Origin: a virus
Length of the DNA stretch: 22,496 bases
IMG/VR virus record: IMGVR_UViG_3300003691_000057
Coordinates: 1 to 22,496 of that record
Direction: 5' to 3' (one strand)
This document shows positions 1-7,293 of the stretch, piece by piece. Positions within the stretch are counted from its first letter, which is position 1, and each line of letters starts with the position of its first letter. Below the pieces are notes generated by a model. The model did no database searches. It was given only the letters and a program-made list of their open reading frames with translations, and had not been told where the DNA came from. Position numbers and translations under genes: made by a program.

Positions 1-1
1 A

Positions 2-1159
2 GTAATTGATTTAGATAACACGGCAGTTACTGCGGGTAGCTATACTCTTGCAAGTATTACCGTTGATGCTCAAGGTCGTATTACTGCTGCAAGTAATGGT
101 AGTGCAGGTGCGATGACATCTTTTAATGTAGCGGGGGACTCGGGTACTGCACAAACAATAACAAACGGAAACACATTAACTTTTGTAGGTGGTGAAGGTA
201 TTGATACTGTAGCAGGTGCTACAGATAAATTGAATATTGTTCTTGACCTTACGGAACTTCCTGTAAGAACTGCAACGATAGCCCCTAAGACGGATTACTT
301 AATTGGATTGTTTGATAAAGGTCAAGACCAAAACAAAACAATAATTAATGACCTTACTCTCTCTATGTGGGGAGCACCAACGGCTGACTTAAGTATAGCT
401 TCTAACAAGCTTACTGATGTTACAGACCCAACGGCTGCTCAGGATGCTGCAACTAAAAACTATGTAGATACTACGTTTGCAGGTTCAGGTGCATTGATTT
501 ACCAAGGAGGTTACGATGCTGCGGCTGCTGCTCCAAATGCTAATGCACTAAAAGGTTGGACATACGCAGTAACTAAAGCCGGTGACGGTGGTGGTTATTT
601 CTCTACACCTTTGGAGGTTGGTGACTTGATTATCGCAAACATTGATAATCCTGCATCAGAAGCAGATTGGACAGAGATTAACAAGAACATCGATGTTGCA
701 ACTGCAACAGTTCAAGGTATTGCAAACTTCCCAAGTGCAGGTGGATTAAGTGTATCAAGCGGTGCGGTTAGCTTACCTAACGTTGTTACTGCAGGTAGCT
801 TTGGTTCTGCAACGCAAACACCAAGCGTGACTGTAGATGCTAAGGGACGTGTAACGTCTATCTCTAATACATCAATTCAGATTACCTCATCGCAGGTGAC
901 AAACTTCTGTGATGATGTTGAGACTTGTATCAAAGGAAGAACTGAAATCGCAGCTACAATAGGTGATGGTGCGACACTACCTTGGAGAGTTAATCATAAG
1001 TTAGGAAGTCAAGACGTTATGGTTCAGGTATATGATACCAAAACATTTGAGACGTTGATGGTGAGTGTTGTAAGGGTAGACATAAACAATGTTGATATTG
1101 TGACTACCAAGCCAATAGCACCAAACGGAGCAAGAGTCTTGATTAAGCAGATTGGATAA
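2..1159 (+). CDS. Tail fibre protein, 3' part (5' end outside window)
   Basis: The frame is open from base 2, so the first ATG (113) is only internal and the gene begins left of the window; 385 codons plus stop are visible. The protein is a low-complexity beta-rich fibre. A motif of the form VTAGS...ITVDAQGRITAASNG occurs at bases 26-100 and again at 785-871 (VVTAGSF...VTVDAKGRVTSISN), which is typical of trimeric phage fibre shafts. A DPTAAQDAATKNYVD motif near bases 427-470 is another common fibre element. The last ~70 residues (from IGDGATLPWRVNHKLG to the end) match the small C-terminal beta domain found at the end of many phage fibres. The fibre would sit on the tail or head surface and contact the host. 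It leads a run of fibre genes, with 14 bases to the next ATG. The fibre class is clear; the receptor and exact virion position are not. Confidence 0.82.
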   Translation, partial: VIDLDNTAVTAGSYTLASITVDAQGRITAASNGSAGAMTSFNVAGDSGTAQTITNGNTLTFVGGEGIDTVAGATDKLNIVLDLTELPVRTATIAPKTDYLIGLFDKGQDQNKTIINDLTLSMWGAPTADLSIASNKLTDVTDPTAAQDAATKNYVDTTFAGSGALIYQGGYDAAAAAPNANALKGWTYAVTKAGDGGGYFSTPLEVGDLIIANIDNPASEADWTEINKNIDVATATVQGIANFPSAGGLSVSSGAVSLPNVVTAGSFGSATQTPSVTVDAKGRVTSISNTSIQITSSQVTNFCDDVETCIKGRTEIAATIGDGATLPWRVNHKLGSQDVMVQVYDTKTFETLMVSVVRVDINNVDIVTTKPIAPNGARVLIKQIG

Positions 1160-1173
1160 AATAAAATAAATAT

Positions 1174-4008
1174 ATGTCGTCAATAAAATTCAAAGATGGA
1201 ATTGATGTTGACGGGACGATGACTGTAAATGGTAACGAGATGGGGGCTAACGCCTTCACCTCGACTACCATTCCTACAAACACTAATCAACTCGTTAACG
1301 GAGCGGGGTTCGTAACAAGTAGCGGTAATACAATTATCGGTACAGATACAAACCTCAGCACCTCAGGTGCTAATGTAGTAAAATCACTCACACTAACTGA
1401 TGGTGTTATTACAGGGCACACAACGAGGGTATTGACTTTGGGCGACCTTGGTTATACAGGTGCAACTAATGCAAACTATATAACCAATAACAATCAGTTA
1501 ACTAATGGCTCAGGCTATATAACAAGCGGAGGTTCTACTGTATTTTCAGGAACTAAGACATTTAATGACGATGTTTACTTTAATGACTCCTGTTTTCAAC
1601 CTTACCATTCTGTAGCAAATAACGCTTACTACTATGATAGTTATTCAGGTAATAACAATTTAAGATGGTTTGTACAGGGTGCTAAATCCGACATCATTAG
1701 ATACCAACCATATTCCAATACTGAGTATTGGGATGGAAGTAAATGGGTGTCTTGGAACAACCCCACTATGTTTAACAACATATTGGATGGTCAGAAGTCT
1801 ACAAGTGCAGGTGGTTCTATTACCAACACTACAAAGAAATTTAGATTTGAGGTTAACTCTTCAACGGGATGGCCAACAACTGCTATCCTTTGGATAGAAA
1901 CTTCTTGGTCGGGATTTGCTTATCCCGGAGTAACTGTTGAGATAGAAGAGTATGATAATGCTACCGGAAGATGGGATGTTAACGCAGGAGCATTTTCTGA
2001 TTTTACAAGAGATAATGGATTTACTAATTGGGGCTTAAATGCTCACGTTATAAACTCTATACATACAGGAGATAGCAGAACAAGGCTTACCTTAACTTGG
2101 GGTGATATACCTACATCAGGAAACTATAGAACTGTCCCTTTATTAAACGTTATGTTGACTTCTAATTTTTCAGGAGTTGATAATGCTCAGTTACCTTTTA
2201 CTGTAAACTACAATAAAGACCTAACCACAACAGGGGGGCTTTATGCAGATGGAGGTAACTCAATAGAGTGGAACTCTGCTTATGATAATCAAATCACAAA
2301 GCTTGCAGTTACAGGAACAACAACAAAAACATTAACCGCTACTCAGCAGGATGGCGGAACTCTTACTGCATCTTGGTCTGACAAAGACAGTACACAAGAC
2401 TTAGCTATAGCGGGTACAACGCTTAGTATTAGCGGGGGAAACTCTGTAGAAGTGCCAACCTCTATTGGTCCTCAAGGACCTAAAGGAGATACCGGTGCTC
2501 AAGGTCCTCAAGGTCCTCAAGGAGATACCGGGGCTAAGGGTGATACCGGAGCAGTTGGACCTGCAGGCGCAGCCGGAGCAAAAGGTGACACCGGGGCTCA
2601 AGGACCTCAGGGTGAAACAGGAGCAACCGGTGCGGTTGGACCTGCGGGTGCTAAGGGTGACACCGGAGCAAGAGGTCCTGCAGGGGCTAAAGGAGACACC
2701 GGGGCTAAAGGAGACACCGGGAACGGCATAGCCAAGACGACTCAGGTTGGGTATAACCTTGTGTTAGATTACACAGATGGTACTCAATTTGAAACCACAA
2801 GCCTACGTGGTGCAACCGGTGCTGCCGGTGCACAAGGCCCTAAGGGAGATACAGGTACTACAGGAGCACAAGGACCTAAAGGAGATACAGGTGCAGCAGG
2901 CGCTACAGGTCCTGCGGGAGCGAAGGGCGATACAGGTGCACAAGGTCCTAAAGGGGATACCGGTGCTGCGGGGGCTACAGGCCCTGCCGGAGCGAAGGGT
3001 GATACCGGTGCACAAGGTCCTGCGGGTGCGAAGGGTGATACAGGAAATGGAATCGCCAAGACCGCTCAAGATGGATATACTTTAGTATTAGACTATACTG
3101 ATGGGACGAGATTCCAAACTACAAGTTTACGTGGTGCAACCGGTGCTGCCGGTGCACAAGGCCCTAAAGGTGACACCGGGGCAGCCGGAGGAACAGGGCC
3201 TCAAGGTCCTAAAGGAGATACCGGAGCAGCCGGTGCTGCCGGAGCAAAAGGAGATACGGGGGCAAGAGGTCCTCAAGGTATTCAAGGAGAGACCGGTCCT
3301 ACAGGTCCTGCAGGCGCAAAAGGTGATACAGGTGCAGCCGGTCCTACAGGTCCTGCAGGTGCAAAAGGTGATACAGGCGCTGCAGGTGCGACAGGTCCTG
3401 CAGGCCCTAAGGGGAGCACGGGCGCTGCAGGTGCAACCGGTAACGGTATAGCCAAGACTGCGCAAGACGGATATACTTTAGTATTAGATTACACAGACGG
3501 GACAAGATTCCAAACTACAAGCTTACGTGGCGCTACAGGTGCAACAGGCGCAGCCGGAGCAACAGGCGCAGCCGGACCTACCGGTCCTAAAGGAGACACC
3601 GGAGCAGCCGGAGCAACAGGCCCTCAAGGTCCTAAGGGAGACACCGGAGCAGCCGGAGCAACAGGGCCGCAAGGACCTAAGGGTAATACCGGGTCTACCG
3701 GTCCGCAAGGTGAACAAGGCTTGCCGGGGGCTAATGGAAAAGATGGTGCGACAGGGCCACAAGGACCTGCCGGGGCAACGGGAGCGACAGGGCCACAAGG
3801 TCCAACCGGACCTAAGGGTTCAACAGGGTCAACCGGTCCAACCGGACCACAAGGACCTGCGGGTGCAGACGGTAATGACTTTCCTGTTGCTTTTGACGGA
3901 GAACAGGCAGGTAATGTGGTGAGTATGGACGTTGATACAAGAGGGGGAATTTGTACTATAACAACAACAAAAGGAGTAGTATTCAATCTTCAACTTGCTC
4001 TTAAGTAA
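1174..4008 (+). CDS. Collagen-like tail fibre / adhesin
   Basis: A 944-residue fibre. Residues 1-125 carry fibre-type repeats ([14 protein letters not shown] at 39-51, [14 protein letters not shown] at 107-120). Residues ~140-400 form a Trp/Tyr-rich globular region that I do not recognise, possibly carbohydrate binding. Residues 432-902 are Gly-X-Y: 127 triplets in four runs (28, 26, 34 and 39), separated by three copies of a 29-residue non-collagen module at 517-545, 625-653 and 757-785. Y-position Lys is followed by Gly-Asp in 19 places, a pattern known to stabilise collagen trimers through Lys-Asp pairs. Proline is almost always at X; only one GLP has it at Y. About 40 non-collagen residues close the protein and may be a trimerisation tip. 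The ATG follows an A/T-rich leader without Shine-Dalgarno. The likely role is a long trimeric surface fibre for host binding. Confidence 0.85.
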   Translation: MSSIKFKDGIDVDGTMTVNGNEMGANAFTSTTIPTNTNQLVNGAGFVTSSGNTIIGTDTNLSTSGANVVKSLTLTDGVITGHTTRVLTLGDLGYTGATNANYITNNNQLTNGSGYITSGGSTVFSGTKTFNDDVYFNDSCFQPYHSVANNAYYYDSYSGNNNLRWFVQGAKSDIIRYQPYSNTEYWDGSKWVSWNNPTMFNNILDGQKSTSAGGSITNTTKKFRFEVNSSTGWPTTAILWIETSWSGFAYPGVTVEIEEYDNATGRWDVNAGAFSDFTRDNGFTNWGLNAHVINSIHTGDSRTRLTLTWGDIPTSGNYRTVPLLNVMLTSNFSGVDNAQLPFTVNYNKDLTTTGGLYADGGNSIEWNSAYDNQITKLAVTGTTTKTLTATQQDGGTLTASWSDKDSTQDLAIAGTTLSISGGNSVEVPTSIGPQGPKGDTGAQGPQGPQGDTGAKGDTGAVGPAGAAGAKGDTGAQGPQGETGATGAVGPAGAKGDTGARGPAGAKGDTGAKGDTGNGIAKTTQVGYNLVLDYTDGTQFETTSLRGATGAAGAQGPKGDTGTTGAQGPKGDTGAAGATGPAGAKGDTGAQGPKGDTGAAGATGPAGAKGDTGAQGPAGAKGDTGNGIAKTAQDGYTLVLDYTDGTRFQTTSLRGATGAAGAQGPKGDTGAAGGTGPQGPKGDTGAAGAAGAKGDTGARGPQGIQGETGPTGPAGAKGDTGAAGPTGPAGAKGDTGAAGATGPAGPKGSTGAAGATGNGIAKTAQDGYTLVLDYTDGTRFQTTSLRGATGATGAAGATGAAGPTGPKGDTGAAGATGPQGPKGDTGAAGATGPQGPKGNTGSTGPQGEQGLPGANGKDGATGPQGPAGATGATGPQGPTGPKGSTGSTGPTGPQGPAGADGNDFPVAFDGEQAGNVVSMDVDTRGGICTITTTKGVVFNLQLALK
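2467..3879 (+). repeat. Gly-X-Y collagen-coding repeat tract
   Basis: This is a nine-base-periodic coding tract with 127 GGN-starting triplets, broken only by three module insertions. Frequent units encode [16 protein letters not shown]. It is markedly more G+C rich than its surroundings because of Gly, Pro and Ala codons. The repetition produces long open frames in other frames and on the opposite strand, which are artefacts. Confidence 0.93.
2722..3528 (+). repeat. Three copies of a 29-codon non-collagen module within the collagen tract
   Basis: Copies lie at 2722-2808, 3046-3132 and 3442-3528. Each encodes [23 protein letters not shown] and is followed directly by Gly-X-Y. Copies 2 and 3 encode identical proteins over 29 residues but differ at 12 third-codon positions. 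Copy 1 is more divergent. Similar short '[11 protein letters not shown]' insertions are common in phage collagen-like fibres, where they may register or stiffen the trimer (inference). Confidence 0.88.
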
Positions 4009-4025
4009 CATAAACAATAAATTCA

Positions 4026-4033
4026 TATCTTTG
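4026..4033 (+). promoter_or_regulatory. Bacteroidota-type -7 promoter box (TATCTTTG)
   Basis: TATCTTTG followed by TAAAAAT fits the Bacteroidota consensus TAnnTTTG. It lies in the only gap of note between the collagen-like fibre and the small coiled-coil gene, with the ATG 24 bases downstream. A clear -33 TTTG at the usual spacing is not visible; the nearest TTG (3995-3997) is farther away than expected. The same octamer with the same downstream TAAAAA recurs at 15430. Confidence 0.5.
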
Positions 4034-4056
4034 TAAAAATTAAACAATTCAATAAA

Positions 4057-4302
4057 ATGGCAAAATTGACAAAGCAAGAGTTGGAAAGAGTACAAAAATT
4101 GGTAAACGATTTTAACGCTTTGAAGGTGCAACTCGGTGATACGGTAATCACTCAAAATAATCTTCTAAAGAACATTGAGGAATTAAAGATTCAGTACGCT
4201 TCTGAAGAGGCAGTATTAATCGATAAATACGGAAAGGATTCTGTAATCAACGTTCAGACGGGCGAGATTTCACAGAAGCCTTCTGAAGAACAAACAGAAT
4301 AA
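4057..4302 (+). CDS. Small coiled-coil protein, function unknown
   Basis: An 81-residue charged protein. Residues ~3-60 are predicted by eye to be one long helix or coiled coil with heptad-like Leu/Val spacing (LTKQELERVQKLVNDFNALK, then QNNLLKNIEELKIQY). The tail is acidic and flexible, ending in EEQTE. There is no signal peptide, membrane segment or enzymatic motif. It starts 24 bases after a promoter-like box, and its stop abuts the ATG of the next fibre gene, so the two are probably co-transcribed and translationally coupled. Position between fibre genes suggests a virion-assembly or fibre-chaperone role, but that is inference only. Proteins of this size and shape are common beside structural genes of Bacteroidota phages. 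Confidence 0.72.
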   Translation: MAKLTKQELERVQKLVNDFNALKVQLGDTVITQNNLLKNIEELKIQYASEEAVLIDKYGKDSVINVQTGEISQKPSEEQTE

Positions 4303-5457
4303 ATGGGAAAGATTAGCACATATTCAATTGACGCATTACCTACGCTAAAAGATAAGGTAATTGGCTCTGATGCCGATGATAGTTTAGTAACTAAAAACTA
4401 TTTACTCAGCGACATTATCGGTCTTGTTGAGACACCAAACCTTCAAAAGGTTTTAGATGCGGGGAATATTGCTACTCAAAACATTTTTTTAAAAGGAGTC
4501 GTTGACACGGAACAGTTAAGTGTTGGTGTTAGCGCCTCCTTTGCAGGTACTGCAACATTCACAAACAATGTTCTTTTTGACATTGGTGATGTAGAACTAC
4601 AGGGGGGTGTAAAAGACTCTACAGGAAACTATGGAACTGCAGGTCAGTTCCTTCAAACAAATGGTAGTTCAGTAGAGTGGGTAACACCACCACCATTCCC
4701 TGCTGATTTACAATCTGTTCTCGACACAGGCAATACGGCTAAACAAGATATCAATCTTTTAGGCAACATAAATCTTCAGGGAGATTTAGTTCAGTCTGTA
4801 GGTAATACTCAGCTTATTGATTTAGTAGTAAAAGGAAAATCAATATTTGAAAATGTCGCTGAGTTTCAAAAAGAATTAGTAGCCTTAGGACCTGTACTCG
4901 ATGCCGGTGGCAATCCGGGTACTGCGGGCCAAGTTCTTGTATCTGCAGGAAGTGGAGTTAAATGGGTTGACAATGTTATTGTAAACCAACCTACCTTTAC
5001 TAAGGTATTAGAGGGTTCTTCGTTTGCAGACCAACTACCCACAGGACAAAACTCCCCACTACAGATTGAGTTTGGGGCTAACCAACAAACCCCTGAGGTT
5101 AACTTACTTCCAACAGGTGAGATTAACTTCCTTGTTGATGGAACGTACTTCTTTGAAGCATTTGGTAATGTAGAAAGAAATGGTAACTCAGGTGGAGTAG
5201 CTATGGTGATGTATCGAATACTACTTAACGGAACTCAGATAGGAATAACAAGAGGAGTTGATATTAATAGTGTAGGTATTATGATACCGCTTACAGTATC
5301 TGAACCTATCAATGCTGCTGCGGGAGATGTTCTTACGTTTGAGATACTAAGAGATGCAACCGGTGTAAACCAAGGTGGGTTATATCCTCATCCAATTGCA
5401 GGTGGTGTTTGGACTACAGTACCTTCAGCATCTATTTCAGTTTGGAAGCTGACTTAA
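4303..5457 (+). CDS. Fibre / receptor-binding structural protein with jelly-roll-like C-terminus
   Basis: A 384-residue protein with a two-fold internal layout. LQKVLDAGNIATQNI (residues 47-61) recurs as LQSVLDTGNTAKQDI (136-150), and GTAGQFLQTNGSSVEWV (111-127) recurs as GTAGQVLVSAGSGVKWV (206-222). These are shaft elements common in fibres of Bacteroidota phages. The N-terminus (DALPTLKDKVIGSDADDS) resembles attachment regions of such fibres. Residues ~228-384 read as one beta-sandwich of the TNF/C1q-like type often found at fibre tips, with strands around INFLVDGTYFFEAFG, VMYRILLNGTQIG and GDVLTFEILR, ending in Val-Trp-Lys-Leu-Thr. Its ATG directly follows the previous stop codon. A head or tail fibre with a trimeric receptor-binding tip is the best guess; the fold call is by pattern only. 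Confidence 0.72.
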   Translation: MGKISTYSIDALPTLKDKVIGSDADDSLVTKNYLLSDIIGLVETPNLQKVLDAGNIATQNIFLKGVVDTEQLSVGVSASFAGTATFTNNVLFDIGDVELQGGVKDSTGNYGTAGQFLQTNGSSVEWVTPPPFPADLQSVLDTGNTAKQDINLLGNINLQGDLVQSVGNTQLIDLVVKGKSIFENVAEFQKELVALGPVLDAGGNPGTAGQVLVSAGSGVKWVDNVIVNQPTFTKVLEGSSFADQLPTGQNSPLQIEFGANQQTPEVNLLPTGEINFLVDGTYFFEAFGNVERNGNSGGVAMVMYRILLNGTQIGITRGVDINSVGIMIPLTVSEPINAAAGDVLTFEILRDATGVNQGGLYPHPIAGGVWTTVPSASISVWKLT

Positions 5458-5469
5458 AATATAAATAAA

Positions 5470-5697
5470 ATGGATATAAGAAAAATCAGCATAGGCCCTG
5501 ACTACAAGTCAGGAGCAATGCACTATATAGTTAATCAGGAAATTTTAAACGGTACTCACAAGATTCATCTTATTAGATATGATGAAGAGTCGGATTCAAT
5601 AAAGATTTGGATTGAGAGCGATAGAGAAGAGATACTCTTATGGAAAGAGTTTACAAGCACTATGCCCATCTCTATTGAGTATAATATAAATTTCTGA
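5470..5697 (+). CDS. Conserved-looking small hypothetical protein
   Basis: 75 residues beginning MDIRKISIGPDYKSGAMHYI. The sequence reads as a small mixed alpha/beta domain with strands around MHYIVNQEIL, HKIHLIRYD, SIKIWIESD and MPISIEYNI. It has no cysteines, signal peptide or membrane segment. I have the impression that this N-terminus recurs in uncharacterised proteins of marine Bacteroidota phages, always as a small standalone gene, but I cannot verify it here. It starts 12 bases after the fibre stop with an A-rich leader (ATATAAATAAA) and ends 4 bases before the next ATG, so it belongs to the same transcript. No function can be assigned. Confidence 0.68.
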   Translation: MDIRKISIGPDYKSGAMHYIVNQEILNGTHKIHLIRYDEESDSIKIWIESDREEILLWKEFTSTMPISIEYNINF

Positions 5698-5701
5698 AGA
5701 T

Positions 5702-5884
5702 ATGACTAAGGAAGAAAGGCAAGAGATGCTTGTTCATTTAGAGCAACTAAAAGCAGAGAAATCAAATACCGATGACTTTGGTGAGCAGATGGAAATAGCT
5801 GACCAAATTCACGCAATAGAAATGAAATTGAACGGAGTTAAACCAACGGATTCTTACTTTGAATGTGAAGGTTGTGGCTCATAA
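5702..5884 (+). CDS. Small hypothetical protein with C-terminal Cys-x-x-Cys
   Basis: 60 residues: a charged helical region (residues 2-45, MTKEERQEMLVHLEQLKAEK then EQMEIADQIHAIEMKLNG), followed by a short tail ending ECEGCGS. The terminal CEGC pair could bind a metal or form a disulfide, but one pair alone is not a zinc finger. It starts 4 bases after the previous stop. Its stop lies 8 bases before the ATG chosen for the GroES-like gene. The function is unknown; its place in a tight run of small genes before the chaperone-like gene suggests an accessory role. Confidence 0.65.
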   Translation: MTKEERQEMLVHLEQLKAEKSNTDDFGEQMEIADQIHAIEMKLNGVKPTDSYFECEGCGS

Positions 5885-5892
5885 AAAACAAT

Positions 5893-6456
5893 ATGCGGTC
5901 TCCATTTTACTTTATAGTGAGCCCCAAGAAGGGCAAGCGTTATGATAACACCAAAGATATAGGTGGGGTAGAGGTTATAACTTCTACATCAGAAGAGGAT
6001 TTTCGATTTGCGAATCGAGAAGCTATAGTAAAAGAACTACCCTTAGGGTATCAAGGCCCGGTCAAAGTTGGTGACACACTTCTTGTGCACCACAACGTAT
6101 TCAAGTTTTACAATGACATTAAAGGTAGAAGAAAGAGTGGCAAGAGTTTCTTTAAGGACGACTTATTCTTTATAGAGCCTGACCAATTCTTTATGTACCA
6201 TAATGGCACACAATGGAATGCCTATGACAGGTATTGCTTTGTAGAACCAATTCCCGTACAAAATTCGTATATTTATAAAAATACTAAGGAAGAACCTTTA
6301 ATGGGTTTGATTAAGTATCCTAATGAATACCTAATTAGTAAAGGAATAAACAAGGGGGATATGGTTTGTTTTAGACCTGATAGCGAGTATGAGTTTGTGG
6401 TAGAGGGTGAGAAGTTATATAGGATGTTTGACCATAGTATTACAATGAAATTATGA
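5893..6456 (+). CDS. Putative GroES-like co-chaperonin, apparently two domains in tandem
   Basis: 187 residues from ATG 5893, preferred over an upstream TTG at 5872 because it has an A-rich leader and avoids overlap. Residues 5-105 follow the GroES pattern: an opening strand with Pro (FIVSPKKGKRYDN), a GGVEVIT turn, a strand-loop-strand AIVKELPLGYQGPVKVGDTL (KVGD corresponds to the conserved VGD of GroES), a long variable loop (~70-88) where the mobile loop or roof would lie, then DDLFFIEPDQFFMY resembling the closing strand before ILA. Residues 115-187 repeat the theme: YCFVEPIP, LMGLIKYPNEYL, INKGDMVCFRPDSEYEF, EGEKLYRMFDHSI. T4 gp31 shows that phages can encode a GroES substitute for capsid folding. 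A function here with host GroEL is inference. It ends in an ATGA overlap with the oxygenase gene. Confidence 0.55.
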   Translation: MRSPFYFIVSPKKGKRYDNTKDIGGVEVITSTSEEDFRFANREAIVKELPLGYQGPVKVGDTLLVHHNVFKFYNDIKGRRKSGKSFFKDDLFFIEPDQFFMYHNGTQWNAYDRYCFVEPIPVQNSYIYKNTKEEPLMGLIKYPNEYLISKGINKGDMVCFRPDSEYEFVVEGEKLYRMFDHSITMKL

Positions 6457-6917
6457 CAACAATATTCTTGACTGACGTATTCGAAGACCCCGACAAGTAT
6501 GTTGCGGGTATAAAACAGAAAGGCTTTACTGATTTTAAATCAGGAGATAATGTTTTTAAAAACGTTCAAGAGTTAGAAGGGGATGATGTTACAAAAGCTA
6601 TAGAGTCTTTGTTAAGTGCAAAGCTTGTTTTAAGTTTTGCAAGGATGTCTCCTTTAGGCCAAGAAGAACCCAACTTTATACACAAAGACGATATGCACGG
6701 TGACTACACCGCTATATTGTATTTGAATAAAACGTATCCAAGTGGATACGGTACAACACTATACGATGAAGATGATAATGAGATATCGATATGTAAAGCA
6801 AAGTACAATTCTCTTTACATATTTCCCTCAAGTGTAAAGCATTCAAGAAATACTTTACAGAACTTTGGAGAAGGTGATGATGCAAGATTAGTTCAAGTTA
6901 TGTTCTTTAAGATTTAA
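6453..6917 (+). CDS. 2-oxoglutarate/Fe(II)-dependent oxygenase
   Basis: A 154-residue protein with the facial triad and co-substrate residues of the 2OG-Fe(II) oxygenase superfamily. His77-Lys-Asp79 (in NFIHKDDMHGDYTAILYLN) supplies the HxD pair, His130 (SSVKHSRN) the distal His, and Arg145 (ARLVQVMFF) the likely 2-oxoglutarate carboxylate ligand. The strand YTAILYLN followed by Pro-x-Gly-Tyr-Gly-Thr-Thr-Leu-Tyr, and the strand SLYIFPSSVKH, are typical of the double-stranded beta-helix core. The enzyme would hydroxylate a substrate using O2 and 2-oxoglutarate. Such enzymes are frequent in marine phages, with substrates mostly unknown. The ATG overlaps the preceding stop (ATGA), so expression is coupled to the GroES-like gene. 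The target could be a virion protein, a host protein or a nucleic acid; sequence alone does not decide. Confidence 0.78.
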   Translation: MTTIFLTDVFEDPDKYVAGIKQKGFTDFKSGDNVFKNVQELEGDDVTKAIESLLSAKLVLSFARMSPLGQEEPNFIHKDDMHGDYTAILYLNKTYPSGYGTTLYDEDDNEISICKAKYNSLYIFPSSVKHSRNTLQNFGEGDDARLVQVMFFKI

Positions 6918-6920
6918 AAA

Positions 6921-7103
6921 ATGAAAAAAGACAAGTGGGTGTTTTTCGAAGATAGTTGGAATGAGCACGATGGTAGCCCAATTCCTTTTAAGAAAGAAAA
7001 AAGATTTAGAAGTGAATTCAAAAGAAACAAAATTAAAAATAATAGAGGCAGGTCACAGGGCGGTGGAGCAGCTTATAAAGGTGGCGAAGGAAGCGATTAT
7101 TAA
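6921..7103 (+). CDS. N-terminal piece of an apparently frameshifted pre-terminase gene
   Basis: A 60-codon frame that starts 3 bases after the oxygenase stop with an A-rich leader, a convincing start by the standards of this genome. Residues 1-27 (MKKDKWVFFEDSWNE through PIPFKKEK) look like real protein. After the six-A run at 6997-7002 the frame becomes Arg/Lys/Gly-rich with no evident fold and stops at 7101-7103. Skipping one A at the run joins residue 27 smoothly to the frame that continues to 7293 (PFKKEK then DLEVNSKETK), giving about 123 residues. I read this as the 5' end of that gene; whether the shift is real, programmed or an error is open. Confidence 0.45.
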   Translation: MKKDKWVFFEDSWNEHDGSPIPFKKEKRFRSEFKRNKIKNNRGRSQGGGAAYKGGEGSDY

Positions 7104-7293
7104 ACACGACCCTGAAGACGACCTATCTGCTGACAGGTTAAAGAATGCAGCAGCAACAAAAAAGTTAGCAATCTTTGATGCGTTTGAAATCCTAAATAGG
7201 ATTGAAGCAGAGAAGGAGGCGATAGAGTCTATGGAGAACGGCTCTAATGAAGTAGATACTAAACAAGGGTTTGCAGAAAGAAGGTCTAAATAG
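6961..7293 (+). CDS. Small helical protein upstream of TerL (possible packaging accessory or small terminase); frame disrupted
   Basis: A 110-codon frame whose C-terminal ~96 residues look genuine: a mostly helical, charged sequence (ETKLKIIEAGHRAVEQLIKV, then DLSADRLKNAAATKKLAIFD, AFEILNRIEAEKEAI) with an acidic tail. Its first ~14 residues (MSTMVAQFLLRKKK) look like out-of-frame translation, and ATG 6961 lacks the A-rich leader seen elsewhere. The true start is therefore probably 6921 in the other frame. It ends 23 bases inside the TerL frame and is the only visible gene ending in TAG. Size, helical content and position directly before TerL fit a small terminase subunit or packaging regulator, but I see no recognisable DNA-binding motif, so the role is inferred from context. 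Confidence 0.6.
   Translation: MSTMVAQFLLRKKKDLEVNSKETKLKIIEAGHRAVEQLIKVAKEAIIKHDPEDDLSADRLKNAAATKKLAIFDAFEILNRIEAEKEAIESMENGSNEVDTKQGFAERRSK

Noticed and set aside
2467-3879. Possible CRISPR or tandem DNA repeat array
   Set aside because: Repeats are protein-driven, vary at silent positions, have no constant spacer length and lie inside one long reading frame.
2467-3879. Higher G+C tract as a sign of horizontal transfer
   Set aside because: Gly, Pro and Ala codons alone explain the composition, and the flanking parts of the same gene match the rest of the window.
2401-3986. Long minus-strand and alternate-frame open frames, some Cys-rich, across the collagen tract
   Set aside because: They are by-products of the nine-base periodicity and Gly/Pro/Ala codons. 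They have no leader sequences and no plausible fold, and the + frame is clearly the coding one.
4057-4302. Small coiled-coil gene as the small terminase subunit
   Set aside because: It sits among fibre genes about 3 kb from TerL. The helical gene immediately before TerL is a better positional candidate.
5872-5892. TTG start giving seven more residues for the GroES-like protein
   Set aside because: It would overlap the previous gene, and ATG 5893 has the A-rich leader usual in this genome.
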